From: Pseudoalteromonas holothuriae
Lineage (GTDB): Bacteria; Pseudomonadota; Gammaproteobacteria; Enterobacterales; Alteromonadaceae
Reading direction: 5' to 3'
Assembly (NCBI RefSeq): GCF_945859825.1
Contig: NZ_CAMAPC010000001.1
Coordinates: 1 to 64,000 of the forward strand
DNA: 64,000 nt
A model generated the notes under the pieces. It made no database searches. It worked only from the letters and a program-made list of their open reading frames with translations, and was not told where the DNA came from. This document shows positions 1-8,186 of the stretch, piece by piece; within the stretch, counting starts at the first letter, position 1; every line of letters begins with the position of its first letter. Made by a program: the position numbers and the translations under genes.

Positions 1-50
1 CGGCAAAATCATTAAGAACACAAAAGTGATCATTATCGAGTGATTGTCGT

Positions 51-107
51 GATCAAAGCTTAATGAGAATAAGCGATCAAAGTTAATGCCATTGGATGAT
101 CAAAGCT
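51..107. repeat. Three short direct repeats at the start of the DUF6882 gene
   Basis: The ten-base word GATCAAAGCT occurs at 51-60 and 98-107, and as GATCAAAGTT at 75-84. The copies are spaced by 24 and 23 bases. The chosen start codon of the next gene (86) lies directly after the middle copy, so the repeat may have arisen by slippage that moved the 5' end of the gene. A TGA at 50-52 closes the frame just upstream. Confidence 0.5.
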
Positions 108-499
108 GGGGAGAATATGCAGTTGGCAATTACGAGCGATGGGACTGGTATCAGGAAACAGGAAAGCTTGTGTTTTCAAACAATGGTACTCCTGAAATAG
201 AAGCAGATATTCAATTTTCGGGTTCCTATTCAACTGCGTCAGAAACATGGATGTGGGCATGGGCAAACAGTAGCTTAGATGAAAAAGTGAAAGTGTCTTC
301 TAGGTTAATAAAGGAATTAGGTGAAGATCTTGGTTTGAAACAGTTAGTAGCCGGGAGATGGATAGGGACCGAAGTTGATGGTTGGGAAATGACATCGGTT
401 CTGGCAAAAGCAATTGATGCTATAGGTGTATATCGTACACCAACCAGCAATGGTTTTATTTATATGGCTATAACTGACGTTAGGTGGCTTGAAAAATAA
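86..499 (+). CDS. DUF6882 family protein
   Basis: The 137-residue product matches the DUF6882 pattern as I remember it: an aromatic block with NYERWDW and GKLVFSN (residues 15-32), the tryptophan-rich TWMWAWAN (54-61), and a C-terminal block with DGWEMTSV, AIDAIGVYRTP and a final aromatic TDVRW. No signal peptide or membrane segment is visible, so it is probably cytoplasmic. The biochemical function of the family is not known to me. Its stop codon overlaps the start of the next gene (TAATG), so the two are translationally coupled. No good Shine-Dalgarno sequence precedes ATG 86 and the N-terminus is short for the family. The gene may therefore have been trimmed at its 5' end, near three direct repeats. 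Family assignment is fairly sure; function is not. Confidence 0.75.
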   Translation: MPLDDQSWGEYAVGNYERWDWYQETGKLVFSNNGTPEIEADIQFSGSYSTASETWMWAWANSSLDEKVKVSSRLIKELGEDLGLKQLVAGRWIGTEVDGWEMTSVLAKAIDAIGVYRTPTSNGFIYMAITDVRWLEK

Positions 500-1500
500 T
501 GTCAGCACAATTAAAAGCTCTTCTCTCAAAATTGGAGAGCGCACCTAACGACTTGGATTTAATCAATGATGTTGCAATGGCTTATTATCAAAATCCAGAA
601 TGGGTAAGTGATGATGAAGACCTAAAGTTATTTGAGCGGGCGTATAACACTAAAAAGACTGTTAAAACTACAAACAATCTTGCTTGGCAACTTTATTTTG
701 AATATGGCAATGCGGAACGTTCATTACAAATATTAAACGAGTGTTTAGCTCTTCACCCATCATCCCATTTTCCTTACAACCAAGTCGGTTACATTCAATT
801 AAATTTAGAAAATTACGAAGAAGCGCTAAAGTATCTGAAGCTGGCTGAGGCTAAATCAAATTCAAGAGATATAGTTAACAATATCGGTGTCGCATATTTT
901 TATCTGGGCAAATATGACGAAGCAAAGTATTGCTTCGTAAAAGCGTCTAACTTGAATGATAATGAAAATATTTCCTTATATAACTTAGCCGTAACGAACT
1001 TAGCGTTAAAGAACTATTCAGAAACGGAAGACCAGTTAGCCTTGTTAGTTAAAAACATTAGCAATGAGTTTCTTGATGTAATTTGTAGCTATGAGATCGC
1101 TTCTGTTTACGCTGAAATGGGACAGTATGACAAGGCAACCGAACTTGTCATTGAGCTAGGGCTTGATGGAATCGATTTGTCTGATTGGCCTGAATTGGGC
1201 TATGCCGTTTACACAGTTAATCCCATACTTTTTAATGAAACAATTTCTTCTTTAATTGAAGAAAGAAAAGAGTGGATCATTGAGTTAGAGAATGATCATG
1301 AGTATTGGGAAGATTACACGGAAACTGAAAAGTTAGAACGCATAGAAGAATTACGAGAAGAAATTAATGTGCGTGCTGGCCTCAAGTCTAAATTTGAAGT
1401 TGGTAAACCCAATACTAACCTCACATTGTTTAATGAACACTGTGGTTGCTTACTATTCGGCTGTCAGACACATGGTAACCCAAAGGATGATGCTATCTAA
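499..1500 (+). CDS. TPR-repeat protein of unknown role
   Basis: The 333-residue product has no signal peptide. Residues about 55-200 carry tandem helical repeats of the tetratricopeptide type (for example HFPYNQVGYIQLNLENYEEA and IGVAYFYLGKYDEAKYCF), which usually form a protein-binding superhelix. The C-terminal third is charged and helical (ENDHEYWEDY, EKLERIEELREE) and ends in a small Cys/His-rich tail (CGCLLFGCQTH) that could bind a metal; this is an inference. ATG overlaps the upstream stop by one base, and its own stop overlaps the next start in the same TAATG way. The three genes therefore form one coupled unit. Partner and pathway are unknown. Confidence 0.8.
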   Translation: MSAQLKALLSKLESAPNDLDLINDVAMAYYQNPEWVSDDEDLKLFERAYNTKKTVKTTNNLAWQLYFEYGNAERSLQILNECLALHPSSHFPYNQVGYIQLNLENYEEALKYLKLAEAKSNSRDIVNNIGVAYFYLGKYDEAKYCFVKASNLNDNENISLYNLAVTNLALKNYSETEDQLALLVKNISNEFLDVICSYEIASVYAEMGQYDKATELVIELGLDGIDLSDWPELGYAVYTVNPILFNETISSLIEERKEWIIELENDHEYWEDYTETEKLERIEELREEINVRAGLKSKFEVGKPNTNLTLFNEHCGCLLFGCQTHGNPKDDAI

Positions 1501-2108
1501 TGGAAGAACTTCTAAGTGCTATTGACGCACATTTTGATGAAGCCGAAGGCTGGATAAGAATTGTGGATGCAAATTGGTACGCTGATGACTTAAGGGTTAC
1601 GTTGTCAGTGAAAATGAATGACGATGATCATCCTCAACTCTGGGAAGTAGAATGTCTCGAAACTGTGGAAGAGCAGATTTCTTCATATGGTTCAGAGTCA
1701 ATATTGTTAACAGAAAGTTCGCCAACGTTATATCCATACATTGCAGAACGATTTGATATTTTTTTTTCTAAAAATGAGTGTAATTCGGGTGAGCTGTTAG
1801 GGCTTCTGACAAGCATCTGCGCCAAATTTTTTGGTAACATAACCTATTTACAGCGGTTTTTGAATTTGAAGCCTGATGTTGATGGAATAGTTTCTGAAAC
1901 TAGTGGCAAACTAGGAAATTTTCCAAAACCAGTTATGGAAGAGTTAGTTGTGAAACTTAAGGAATATCCGATAGAACTCAGCGTAATTTCGACTGGAAAT
2001 CCTAAAAAGTGGAATGGCAATGAGTTCAAAGAGTATCCCTCTCTCAAGTCCTTTGAAATCGGTAAAAGCTATATAATTGCTAACTCATTTAGTGCAGAAA
2101 GGGCCTAG
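1500..2108 (+). CDS. Unknown protein, third gene of a coupled module
   Basis: I do not recognise this 202-residue protein. It is acidic and soluble-looking, has no signal peptide, and contains an aromatic beta-rich N-terminal half (GWIRIVDANWYADDLRVTLSV) and a more helical C-terminal half. The start codon shares the TAATG junction with the TPR gene, so its amount is probably tied to that protein. Small acidic proteins in tightly coupled clusters beside DUF6882 could be immunity proteins of a polymorphic-toxin locus whose toxin lies beyond the left edge of the window. That is speculation from context only. Confidence 0.7.
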   Translation: MEELLSAIDAHFDEAEGWIRIVDANWYADDLRVTLSVKMNDDDHPQLWEVECLETVEEQISSYGSESILLTESSPTLYPYIAERFDIFFSKNECNSGELLGLLTSICAKFFGNITYLQRFLNLKPDVDGIVSETSGKLGNFPKPVMEELVVKLKEYPIELSVISTGNPKKWNGNEFKEYPSLKSFEIGKSYIIANSFSAERA

Positions 2109-2128
2109 CAGCTCCTTAACTGAAAATA

Positions 2129-2467
2129 TTAATGCCAAGTTGAAATATCAGCCGAGTTAAAATTTGAAATTTGCTGCGGGCTGTACCCCATTCGTAATAA
2201 TTCAAAATCACGAAAATCAATGGCAGCATCTGTTCCCACCCCCTGAAGTACATAAACGCTGCCACTGTGCGTTTCAACAATGCCTCTGTACAGATCACAT
2301 TTCTCAATTCGAGAGATGGTGACATAATCATTGGGTGCAAACCTGTAGGTTTGGTGGTAATCCTCCCGAAAAATAGTTGACGTCAAAAGTGTAAAAGTTA
2401 GTGACTTGAGCGAAGCGATTACGCTATTTTTACGCAAGGTAAAGTGAGCCAGTCTAACCATTGCCAA
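2129..2467 (-). CDS. Doubtful hypothetical ORF
   Basis: A 112-codon frame converges on the DUF6882 module. The last 75 residues look protein-like, with mixed hydrophobic and charged residues (YRFAPNDYVTISRIEKCDLY). The first 35 are low-quality, and no convincing ribosome site precedes the ATG. It could be a real small gene, or the 3' part of a gene truncated by the adjacent REP/RAYT remnant. I do not recognise any family. Confidence 0.3.
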   Translation of the reverse strand: MAMVRLAHFTLRKNSVIASLKSLTFTLLTSTIFREDYHQTYRFAPNDYVTISRIEKCDLYRGIVETHSGSVYVLQGVGTDAAIDFRDFELLRMGYSPQQISNFNSADISTWH

Positions 2468-2489
2468 GGGATTCTTTTGCGCGGATATC

Positions 2490-2518
2490 GGATGGCGCTT
2501 CGCTTATGCCGACCTACA
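2490..2518 (-). repeat. REP-like hairpin, left of RAYT remnant
   Basis: The sequence GGATGGC, an 11-base loop and GCCGACC forms an imperfect hairpin, followed by TACA. Read on the minus strand it begins TGTAGGTCGGC, the typical start of REP elements linked to RAYT genes. A related sequence in inverted orientation lies at 3015-3048, so the two flank the transposase remnant. Confidence 0.7.
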
Positions 2519-2552
2519 ATACAATTATTAAATGCAATCACAAGGAGGTGGT

Positions 2553-3020
2553 ATGCGGTATCGGCGTAATTATGTGGGCGGCGGCACGTATTTTTTCACG
2601 GTGAATTTGTTAAATCGTAACGGCGCTTTGTTGGTTAAGCATATCAATTTATTACGCGAGTCGGTGCGCTGGGTGAAGCAACGGCAGCCGTTTTTTATTG
2701 ATGCGTGGGTGGTGTTGCCCGACCACCTGCACGCGGTATTGACCTTATCTGAGGGAGATGATGATTATTCCAACCGTTGGCGTGAGATCAAAAAGCGCTT
2801 CTCTAAATCGTTACCCAAAACAGAATGAATTGACAATACGCGCAGACGATATGGTGAGCGGGGCATTTGGCACCATGTGAATTACGTACATTATAACCCA
2901 ATGAAACATGGCTTGGTTAATCGTGTAATAGATTGGCCGTATTCGAGTTTTCATAAAGCTGTGGAGCAGGGCGTTTATTCACACAACTGGTGTGTAAAGA
3001 GCCTAACACTTGATTTGTAG
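2553..3020 (+). pseudogene. REP-associated tyrosine transposase (RAYT), inactivated
   Basis: From ATG 2553 (AGGAGG just upstream) the frame encodes a Y1-type REP-associated transposase: GGTYFFTVNLLNR, then the HUH motif in WVVLPDHLHAVLTL, then RWREIKKRFSKSLPK. An in-frame TGA at 2826-2828 interrupts it. Reading on in the same frame to TAG 3018-3020 gives RYGERGIWHH joined directly to VNYVHYNPMKHGLVNRV and WPYSSFHKAVEQG. In intact family members about 14-16 residues (RFWEHxIRDxxDxxxH) sit between IW and the YxHxNP block, so there is also an in-frame deletion. Both the HUH histidines and the catalytic tyrosine region survive, but in separate pieces. REP-like hairpins flank the gene. It is almost certainly dead. 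Confidence 0.9.
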
Positions 3021-3048
3021 GTTGGAAAAGCCGAAGGCGCCTTCCAAC
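3015..3048 (+). repeat. REP-like hairpin, right of RAYT remnant
   Basis: TTGTAGGTTGGA is followed by a loop and TCCAAC (stem 3021-3026 with 3043-3048). It is similar to the minus strand of the left element and in opposite orientation to it, as expected for REP pairs mobilised by a RAYT. It also overlaps the end of the RAYT frame. Confidence 0.7.
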
Positions 3049-3114
3049 ATGGTATTTTGTAAAGCATTGTCGGGTGGCAGGTGACGTTGCATACCTTATT
3101 CAACTTACAACAGC

Positions 3115-3423
3115 TTAATCATCTGGTCCAAGTAGAGTAAATGTTAAGTGCTTACGCATATCTTTTAAAATTACACCTTTTTTCAGCATTGCAGCACTTA
3201 ATCGCTTTTGCCATTTGAGTAGATCAGGTTTTGCTGCTTCGAGTGTTTGTTCATCTTCAAACTGAAAACACAGCAGTAGAGAGCTCGGAAACAGGTGATA
3301 TTCCACATCATACCAACACTGCAGCATACCAGATAGCTCACTACGTGCTTGCTCTTCGAGCATATCGGCAACGCTTAGCACTAGTGCTTGTTGTTTTTGT
3401 TGAACTTTAGAGAGCTTTTTCAT
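3115..3423 (-). CDS. Conserved hypothetical protein, about 102 aa
   Basis: The frame extends to 3498, but the extra N-terminal 25 residues look like translated leader. The start MKKLSKVQQKQQ at 3423 gives a compact protein with a basic N-terminus, a helix with ADMLEEQARSEL, and a mixed C-terminal half with YHLFPSSLLLCFQFEDE. A GGA lies about 8 bases upstream of that ATG. It has no signal peptide. I recall similar small proteins in marine gammaproteobacteria, but no function, and I do not name a family. It stands alone between the RAYT remnant and the repeat-containing gap. Confidence 0.65.
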   Translation of the reverse strand: MKKLSKVQQKQQALVLSVADMLEEQARSELSGMLQCWYDVEYHLFPSSLLLCFQFEDEQTLEAAKPDLLKWQKRLSAAMLKKGVILKDMRKHLTFTLLGPDD

Positions 3424-4041
3424 GGGGTGTTCCAAATTAACGGCTAAGTACAGCGATAAAGGGGGATTATAACTGTAGGAAGTAAAAAGGATAGCCATTC
3501 AAGTTAGAACCCTTGATTTAATAACTAATTCCATTTGTTATTGATTGTTGTATATAGCCAGTTTTTCAGGGGTGTCCAATAACATTATTACAGCCTGTTT
3601 TGTCTAATTTTGACAGAAGCTACTTTTTAGCGACGGTTATAGCTTGTTTACATGTCAAAAGTGCTTATTGAAAAGTAGCACACAATAAAGGCACTCTTTT
3701 ATCATAATGTAAGGGGGAGGTTAGGTGACTGCTACTTTGAAAGTGGCGTTTAACAAGATCCTGATCTTCGTCAGGATGACGTGGTGTTCAGTCAATAACG
3801 GGGGGTTACACCATAAAATTGAGATAGAAACTAGCACTATGAATTTTGATGGCGTTGTAAACTCAAGCAAACAATAAAAATTACAGCCCTCTAACACTGC
3901 TTAAATATCTAACATTAAAATCTTTCCACATAAGTTTACAGGCACATTAAAATACATACACGTTTAATTACAGTTAACTGTTTGAATCTGCAATCGAAAC
4001 CATTTAATGTAATTGTGTCAAAATAACAAAAATGGAATGGT
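3424..4041. other. Intergenic region with a dispersed repeat
   Basis: About 600 bases carry no credible gene. The middle holds the hairpin repeat listed at 3708-3797. The last 150 bases are AT-rich and probably contain the promoter of the peptidase gene, but no promoter elements could be assigned with confidence. Confidence 0.6.
3708..3797 (+). repeat. Dispersed hairpin repeat, copy A
   Basis: This block is closely similar to 7577-7690: both share GGTTAGGTGACTGCTACT, then AAAGTGG and TTTAACAAGATCCTGA, with an ATCCTGA...TCAGGAT hairpin (3758-3777) and GACGTGGTGTTC. The core hairpin recurs in reverse at about 43669-43692. It is non-coding, and is probably a family of mobile or spreading palindromic repeats. 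Confidence 0.75.
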
Positions 4042-7000
4042 ATGAGGTTATACAAATTAGCAGCTGTTGTTGCGGCATGTAGTTCATTTATTTCAAGCGC
4101 TTACCAAACTGACGATACTCGTCTTCTGCGATTCGCTGATATTCACAAAGATAATGTAACCTTTGTTTATGCAGGGGATATTTATATTGCTAATCACAAA
4201 ACAGGCCAGAGTCAGCGATTGACGGATCATATTGGTTACGAAGCATTTCCAAAGTTTTCGCCAGATGGCAAGAAAATAGCCTTTTCTGCTCAATACAATG
4301 GCAGTCGCCAAGTTTATGTGATGAATTCAGATGGCTCAGGACTTAAGCAATTAACTTATTACAATGATGTAGGACCAATGCCTCCAAGAGGCGGCTTTGA
4401 TTATCGAGTACTTGATTGGACACCAGACGGTGAGCATATTGTATTTCGTGCCAATCGTTTGCCTTGGGGTGAACGTATGGGGCGTCCATACAAGATATCT
4501 GTTAATGGCGGTGAAGAGCAACCGCTAGCCATACCTGAAACTGGCGGAGGTATGCTGTCAGCAGATGGTAAAAAGTTTATATATACGCCGATTGATCGTG
4601 AGTTTCGTACATGGAAAAGAAGCCGTGGTGGCCGTGCACAAGACGTATGGGTATATGATTTAGAAGATAATACTTCAGAACAACTTACTACTCATCGCGC
4701 AACAGACCAACAGCCTACTGTGGTTAATGATGATATCTACTTTGTTTCAGATCGAGAGTTTACATTAAACCTGTACCAGTACAGAAAAGGTAAAGAGCCA
4801 AAGAAACTTACGAATCATGATAAGTACGATGTATTGTGGCCATCAGCAGGCCCTGAAGCCGTTGTTTATGAAAATGGCGGTTATCTATATCGTTTTGATC
4901 CAAAAAGTAATAAATCGACAAAACTATCTATCAACGTTTCAGGTGTGCGCCAATATACTGAAGCTTACAGCAAGAACGTAAGTAAATTTATAGATTCTAT
5001 GAGTATTGATAATAGTGGTAAACGAGCATTGTTTACTGCGCGTGGAGAGCTGTTTTCTGTTCCTAAAAAAGACGGTGTTACTCGTAACTTGTCACATACA
5101 CCTGAAAGTCGAGAAATTGATGCTAGCTGGTCACCTAATGGCCGATATATTGCTTACATGAGTGATAAAACGGGTGAATATGAAATTTACCTAAAAGATC
5201 GTTCAGCTAACAATAAAGTTAAGCAGCTTACAAAAAATGGCACCATTTGGCGCTTCACGCCAATTTGGTCGCCAGACAACAAGAGCCTATTGTTTGCAGA
5301 TAAAAACCACAACCTTTGGGTATTAGATATCAATAGTGCTAAGCAAACTAAGATAGACGTTGCTCGCTTTAATGATGACAACCTGACAACCTATACGTGG
5401 TCACCGAATAGTGAAGATATTGTTTATCTTAAGAACAATGAAAACCGCTATGGTTCTTTGTGGCATTACAACCTGAAAAGTAAAAAGAAAATACGCTTAA
5501 CTGATGAAATGACCTCAGAGCAAAACCCAACGTTTTCACCTGATGGTCATTATCTATACTTTACGTCTCAGCGTGACTTTAATATGACTTTCTCAAGTTA
5601 TGAGTTTGACTATTTATATTCAGACTCCACCAGAATTTTTGCGGTCGCAGTCAATAATGACGTGTTGGCGATTAATCGCTTCAAAAGTGATGAGGTGGCA
5701 ATAGCTCAAGATGAAGACGATAAGAAGGAAGATGAAAACAAAGCCGATACCTCTACCCAACTTGATCCAAAAAATTTCATGCAAAGAGTGGAAGTATTAA
5801 ATGCAAAAGCGGGCAATTACTCCGGCTTAAGCGGCGTAAAAGATGGTGTGCTTGTAATGTCTGACGGCATATTAAAGCTTGTTGGCAATGGCCGCGATGG
5901 CAAAATAGAAACTGTGGCTGAAAAAGTATCAAGGTATGCACTTTCTGCCAACGCCGAGCATTTGTTAGTGAAGTCAGGTGACAACTACAGTGTGGTAGAA
6001 CCTAAAGCGAATCAAAAGCTGGATAAGTCAAAACTCGATTTATCGCAAATGACGTTGAAAATTTCACCAAAAGCAGAATGGAAGCAAATGTATGCAGAGG
6101 GCTGGCGCACGTTAAGAGATTGGTTTTACGATGAAAACCATCACGGTCAAGATTGGGATGAAATTAAAACACGTTATCAACCGTTAGCGGATGCTGTAGT
6201 TCACCGTAGCGATATGGATTATGTATTAAGTGAACTTGCAGGTGAGCTTAACGCTGGCCATATTTATGTGCAATCTGGAGATAACCCGAAAGCTGAACGA
6301 AAAAATCATGGCTTACTTGGCGCCGAAATTTCTAAGCATAAGTCAGGCTATGTTAAGATAGAGGAAATTTTTGATGGTGAAAGCTGGCATGAAAGTTTCC
6401 GATCTCCACTTGATGAACCCGGTGTAAAAGCCAACGAGGGTGACTATATTATTGCCGTGCAGGGTCAGTCAACTAAAGGCGTGAGTAACTTTTACGAGTT
6501 ATTAGAAAATACGCAAAAACAGGCTATTGAGTTATTGCTTAGTGAATCGCCAAACGATAAAAATACATGGAAAGTTACGGTTAAACCGGTTGCAAGTGAA
6601 ACAGGCTTACGTTACTTGAAATGGGTTCAATCTCGCATGGATTATGTTGACAAGTTGTCTAATGGTCGCATTGGTTATGTTCATTTACCAAATACACATG
6701 CAGCAGGGCATAGAGAGTTATTTAAGAAGTTTATGCCACAAACCACAAAAGATGCCATGATCATCGACGATCGTTACAATGGTGGTGGTTTTATTCCTGA
6801 ACATATGTTGACCTGGTTAGCACGTAAGCCACTTAATTATTGGAAACGTCGTGGTGTCGAGCCAACGAAAACACCACAATTAGCGCATGATGGCCCTAAG
6901 GCTATGCTAATAAATGGTTACTCAAGCTCAGGTGGTGATGCACTACCGTATTACTTCCGTCAAGCGGGCTTAGGTAAACTTATTGGTACACGTACGTGGG

Positions 7001-7266
7001 GTGGACTTATTGGTATCTCTGGTAATCCTAGTTTAGTAGACGGGGGGCAGGTGATAGCGGCTACCTTTAGAATTTTAGATAATGACGGTAACTGGATTAT
7101 TGAGAATGAAGGTGTTACACCTGATATTGAAGTTATTGACCGTCCTGAGTTAATTTTCAAAGGTAAAGATCCTTCAATTGAGCGTGCAGTGGAAGAGTTG
7201 CTTCAAGAATTAAAGCAAAAACCGAAAAAGAAACTAACGGTACCACCAGCACCGAAAGATTTTTAA
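4042..7266 (+). CDS. Secreted tricorn-like S41 peptidase
   Basis: The 1074-residue protein has an N-terminal signal peptide (about 20 residues, cleavage near SSAYQ). Residues about 30-540 form a beta-propeller of PD40/WD40-like blades (repeated FSPDGKKIAFSA, WSPNGRYIAYMS and WSPDNKSLLFAD motifs). A charged linker follows around 555-570, then helical and PDZ regions (about 670-860), then the S41 domain. His740 in ELNAGHIYV and the serine-rich NGYSSSGGD at 958-966 mark the expected catalytic histidine and nucleophile. In the tricorn family such proteins degrade oligopeptides; the signal peptide puts this one in the periplasm or on the outer membrane. The length fits bacterial tricorn homologues. 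A GGAA lies upstream of ATG 4042. The gene stands alone and ends in a clear terminator. Confidence 0.93.
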   Translation: MRLYKLAAVVAACSSFISSAYQTDDTRLLRFADIHKDNVTFVYAGDIYIANHKTGQSQRLTDHIGYEAFPKFSPDGKKIAFSAQYNGSRQVYVMNSDGSGLKQLTYYNDVGPMPPRGGFDYRVLDWTPDGEHIVFRANRLPWGERMGRPYKISVNGGEEQPLAIPETGGGMLSADGKKFIYTPIDREFRTWKRSRGGRAQDVWVYDLEDNTSEQLTTHRATDQQPTVVNDDIYFVSDREFTLNLYQYRKGKEPKKLTNHDKYDVLWPSAGPEAVVYENGGYLYRFDPKSNKSTKLSINVSGVRQYTEAYSKNVSKFIDSMSIDNSGKRALFTARGELFSVPKKDGVTRNLSHTPESREIDASWSPNGRYIAYMSDKTGEYEIYLKDRSANNKVKQLTKNGTIWRFTPIWSPDNKSLLFADKNHNLWVLDINSAKQTKIDVARFNDDNLTTYTWSPNSEDIVYLKNNENRYGSLWHYNLKSKKKIRLTDEMTSEQNPTFSPDGHYLYFTSQRDFNMTFSSYEFDYLYSDSTRIFAVAVNNDVLAINRFKSDEVAIAQDEDDKKEDENKADTSTQLDPKNFMQRVEVLNAKAGNYSGLSGVKDGVLVMSDGILKLVGNGRDGKIETVAEKVSRYALSANAEHLLVKSGDNYSVVEPKANQKLDKSKLDLSQMTLKISPKAEWKQMYAEGWRTLRDWFYDENHHGQDWDEIKTRYQPLADAVVHRSDMDYVLSELAGELNAGHIYVQSGDNPKAERKNHGLLGAEISKHKSGYVKIEEIFDGESWHESFRSPLDEPGVKANEGDYIIAVQGQSTKGVSNFYELLENTQKQAIELLLSESPNDKNTWKVTVKPVASETGLRYLKWVQSRMDYVDKLSNGRIGYVHLPNTHAAGHRELFKKFMPQTTKDAMIIDDRYNGGGFIPEHMLTWLARKPLNYWKRRGVEPTKTPQLAHDGPKAMLINGYSSSGGDALPYYFRQAGLGKLIGTRTWGGLIGISGNPSLVDGGQVIAATFRILDNDGNWIIENEGVTPDIEVIDRPELIFKGKDPSIERAVEELLQELKQKPKKKLTVPPAPKDF

Positions 7267-7286
7267 TCGGGGATTTGACGTAATTG

Positions 7287-7325
7287 AAAAGCAGAGTGAA
7301 CGATAACAAGTTCCTCTGCTTTTTT
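7287..7325 (+). terminator. Rho-independent terminator after the tricorn-like gene
   Basis: AAAAGCAGAG, a loop of about 17 bases and CTCTGCTTTTTT form a stem with a T-run, 20 bases after the stop codon. Confidence 0.85.
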
Positions 7326-7576
7326 ATTGGCTGAAGGAATGCTTTATTGATGGTTATGATGAACAACTATAATGAGATACGCCACCTGCCCGGATTAACA
7401 CACTTCATTTTTTTACTAACTTCAGTGTTAACGCCTATATTGCTTATCGCCGCGTGCCACTTTTGCAACCATTGGTGCCATTGTTCGCTTAATTCATCAG
7501 CAGGTGATTGGTAAAAAAACAACGGACTCAAGTTGCTTGCTTCATAACTTATTTATGAACACTTTTTTATAATAAT

Positions 7577-7690
7577 TATGAGGGAGAGGTTAGGTGACTG
7601 CTACTACTAAAGTGGTGTTTAACAAGATCCTGACCTTCGTCAGGATGACGTGGTGTAGTGTTCAGGGTGACGTGGTGTTCCGTTAATAGC
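7577..7690 (+). repeat. Dispersed hairpin repeat, copy B
   Basis: This is the second copy of the element at 3708-3797, with the hairpin ATCCTGA...TCAGGAT at 7627-7646. It differs by an extra partial duplication at the right end, where GACGTGGTGT occurs twice (about 7647 and 7669). That suggests local slippage or two tandem arms. Confidence 0.75.
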
Positions 7691-7877
7691 AGGTCAGTTT
7701 CTGAGGGGGTCCCACAATTTTTATCCAAACTATAAGCATTCCAATAATCACTGTTTAGTTTGCTGAAGTGCGACTAAAAACAAAAAATAAACATGGGTAT
7801 TCAAACTGAAAACTTTGAACGAACTATATTTTGGACAATCATGTAAATTGTCTATTGATCGCTAATAAAAACTTAAA

Positions 7878-8049
7878 ATGAATAAGTTTATGTTTAAAAA
7901 GTTCTTGTTAGTTACTTCTATCGCTTGTTCTGGATTAGCCACAGCAAAAGAATATAAGTAAAAATGCCACTGCATATGCGCGCTATTATAACTTTGCAAA
8001 GCATGAACAAAACTTGTTAAATTACTTCCCCCCTAATTTAGTTATGTAG
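7878..8049 (+). pseudogene. Remnant of a small secreted protein
   Basis: ATG 7878 opens a classic signal peptide (MNKFMFKKFLLVTSIACSG, then LATA-KEYK), but a TAA follows at 7959-7961. Shifted by one frame, reading continues from 7963 as ATAYARYYNFAKHEQNLL and stops at 8047-8049. The two pieces together look like the start of an exported protein with a frameshift and a lost C-terminal part. The mature family cannot be named. An alternative is a tiny intact secreted peptide of 27 residues, which I think less likely. Confidence 0.45.
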
Positions 8050-8186
8050 AACACCAAATATGAGCTTTAGTTTTTATTGCAAATGAGTGGTAAAAATTGG
8101 TGATTTTTATAATTAACGGCATTTTTGTTTGCACAAAACTAAGTATACTGAGGGAAAATAAGCCCTGCGAGCGTGCATATAAAACG

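Larger units (their letters stand above)
7326..8186. other. Long gap with a repeat and a gene remnant
   Basis: No intact gene is seen in about 860 bases. It contains repeat copy B (7577-7690), the remnant of a secreted protein (7878-8049), and the probable promoter region of the AraC gene. The stretch 7326-7576 shows nothing assignable. Confidence 0.6.

Noticed and set aside
1..43. Possible tail of an upstream gene (a short open frame ending in TGA at 41-43)
   Set aside because: Only 13 codons are visible and no family can be judged.
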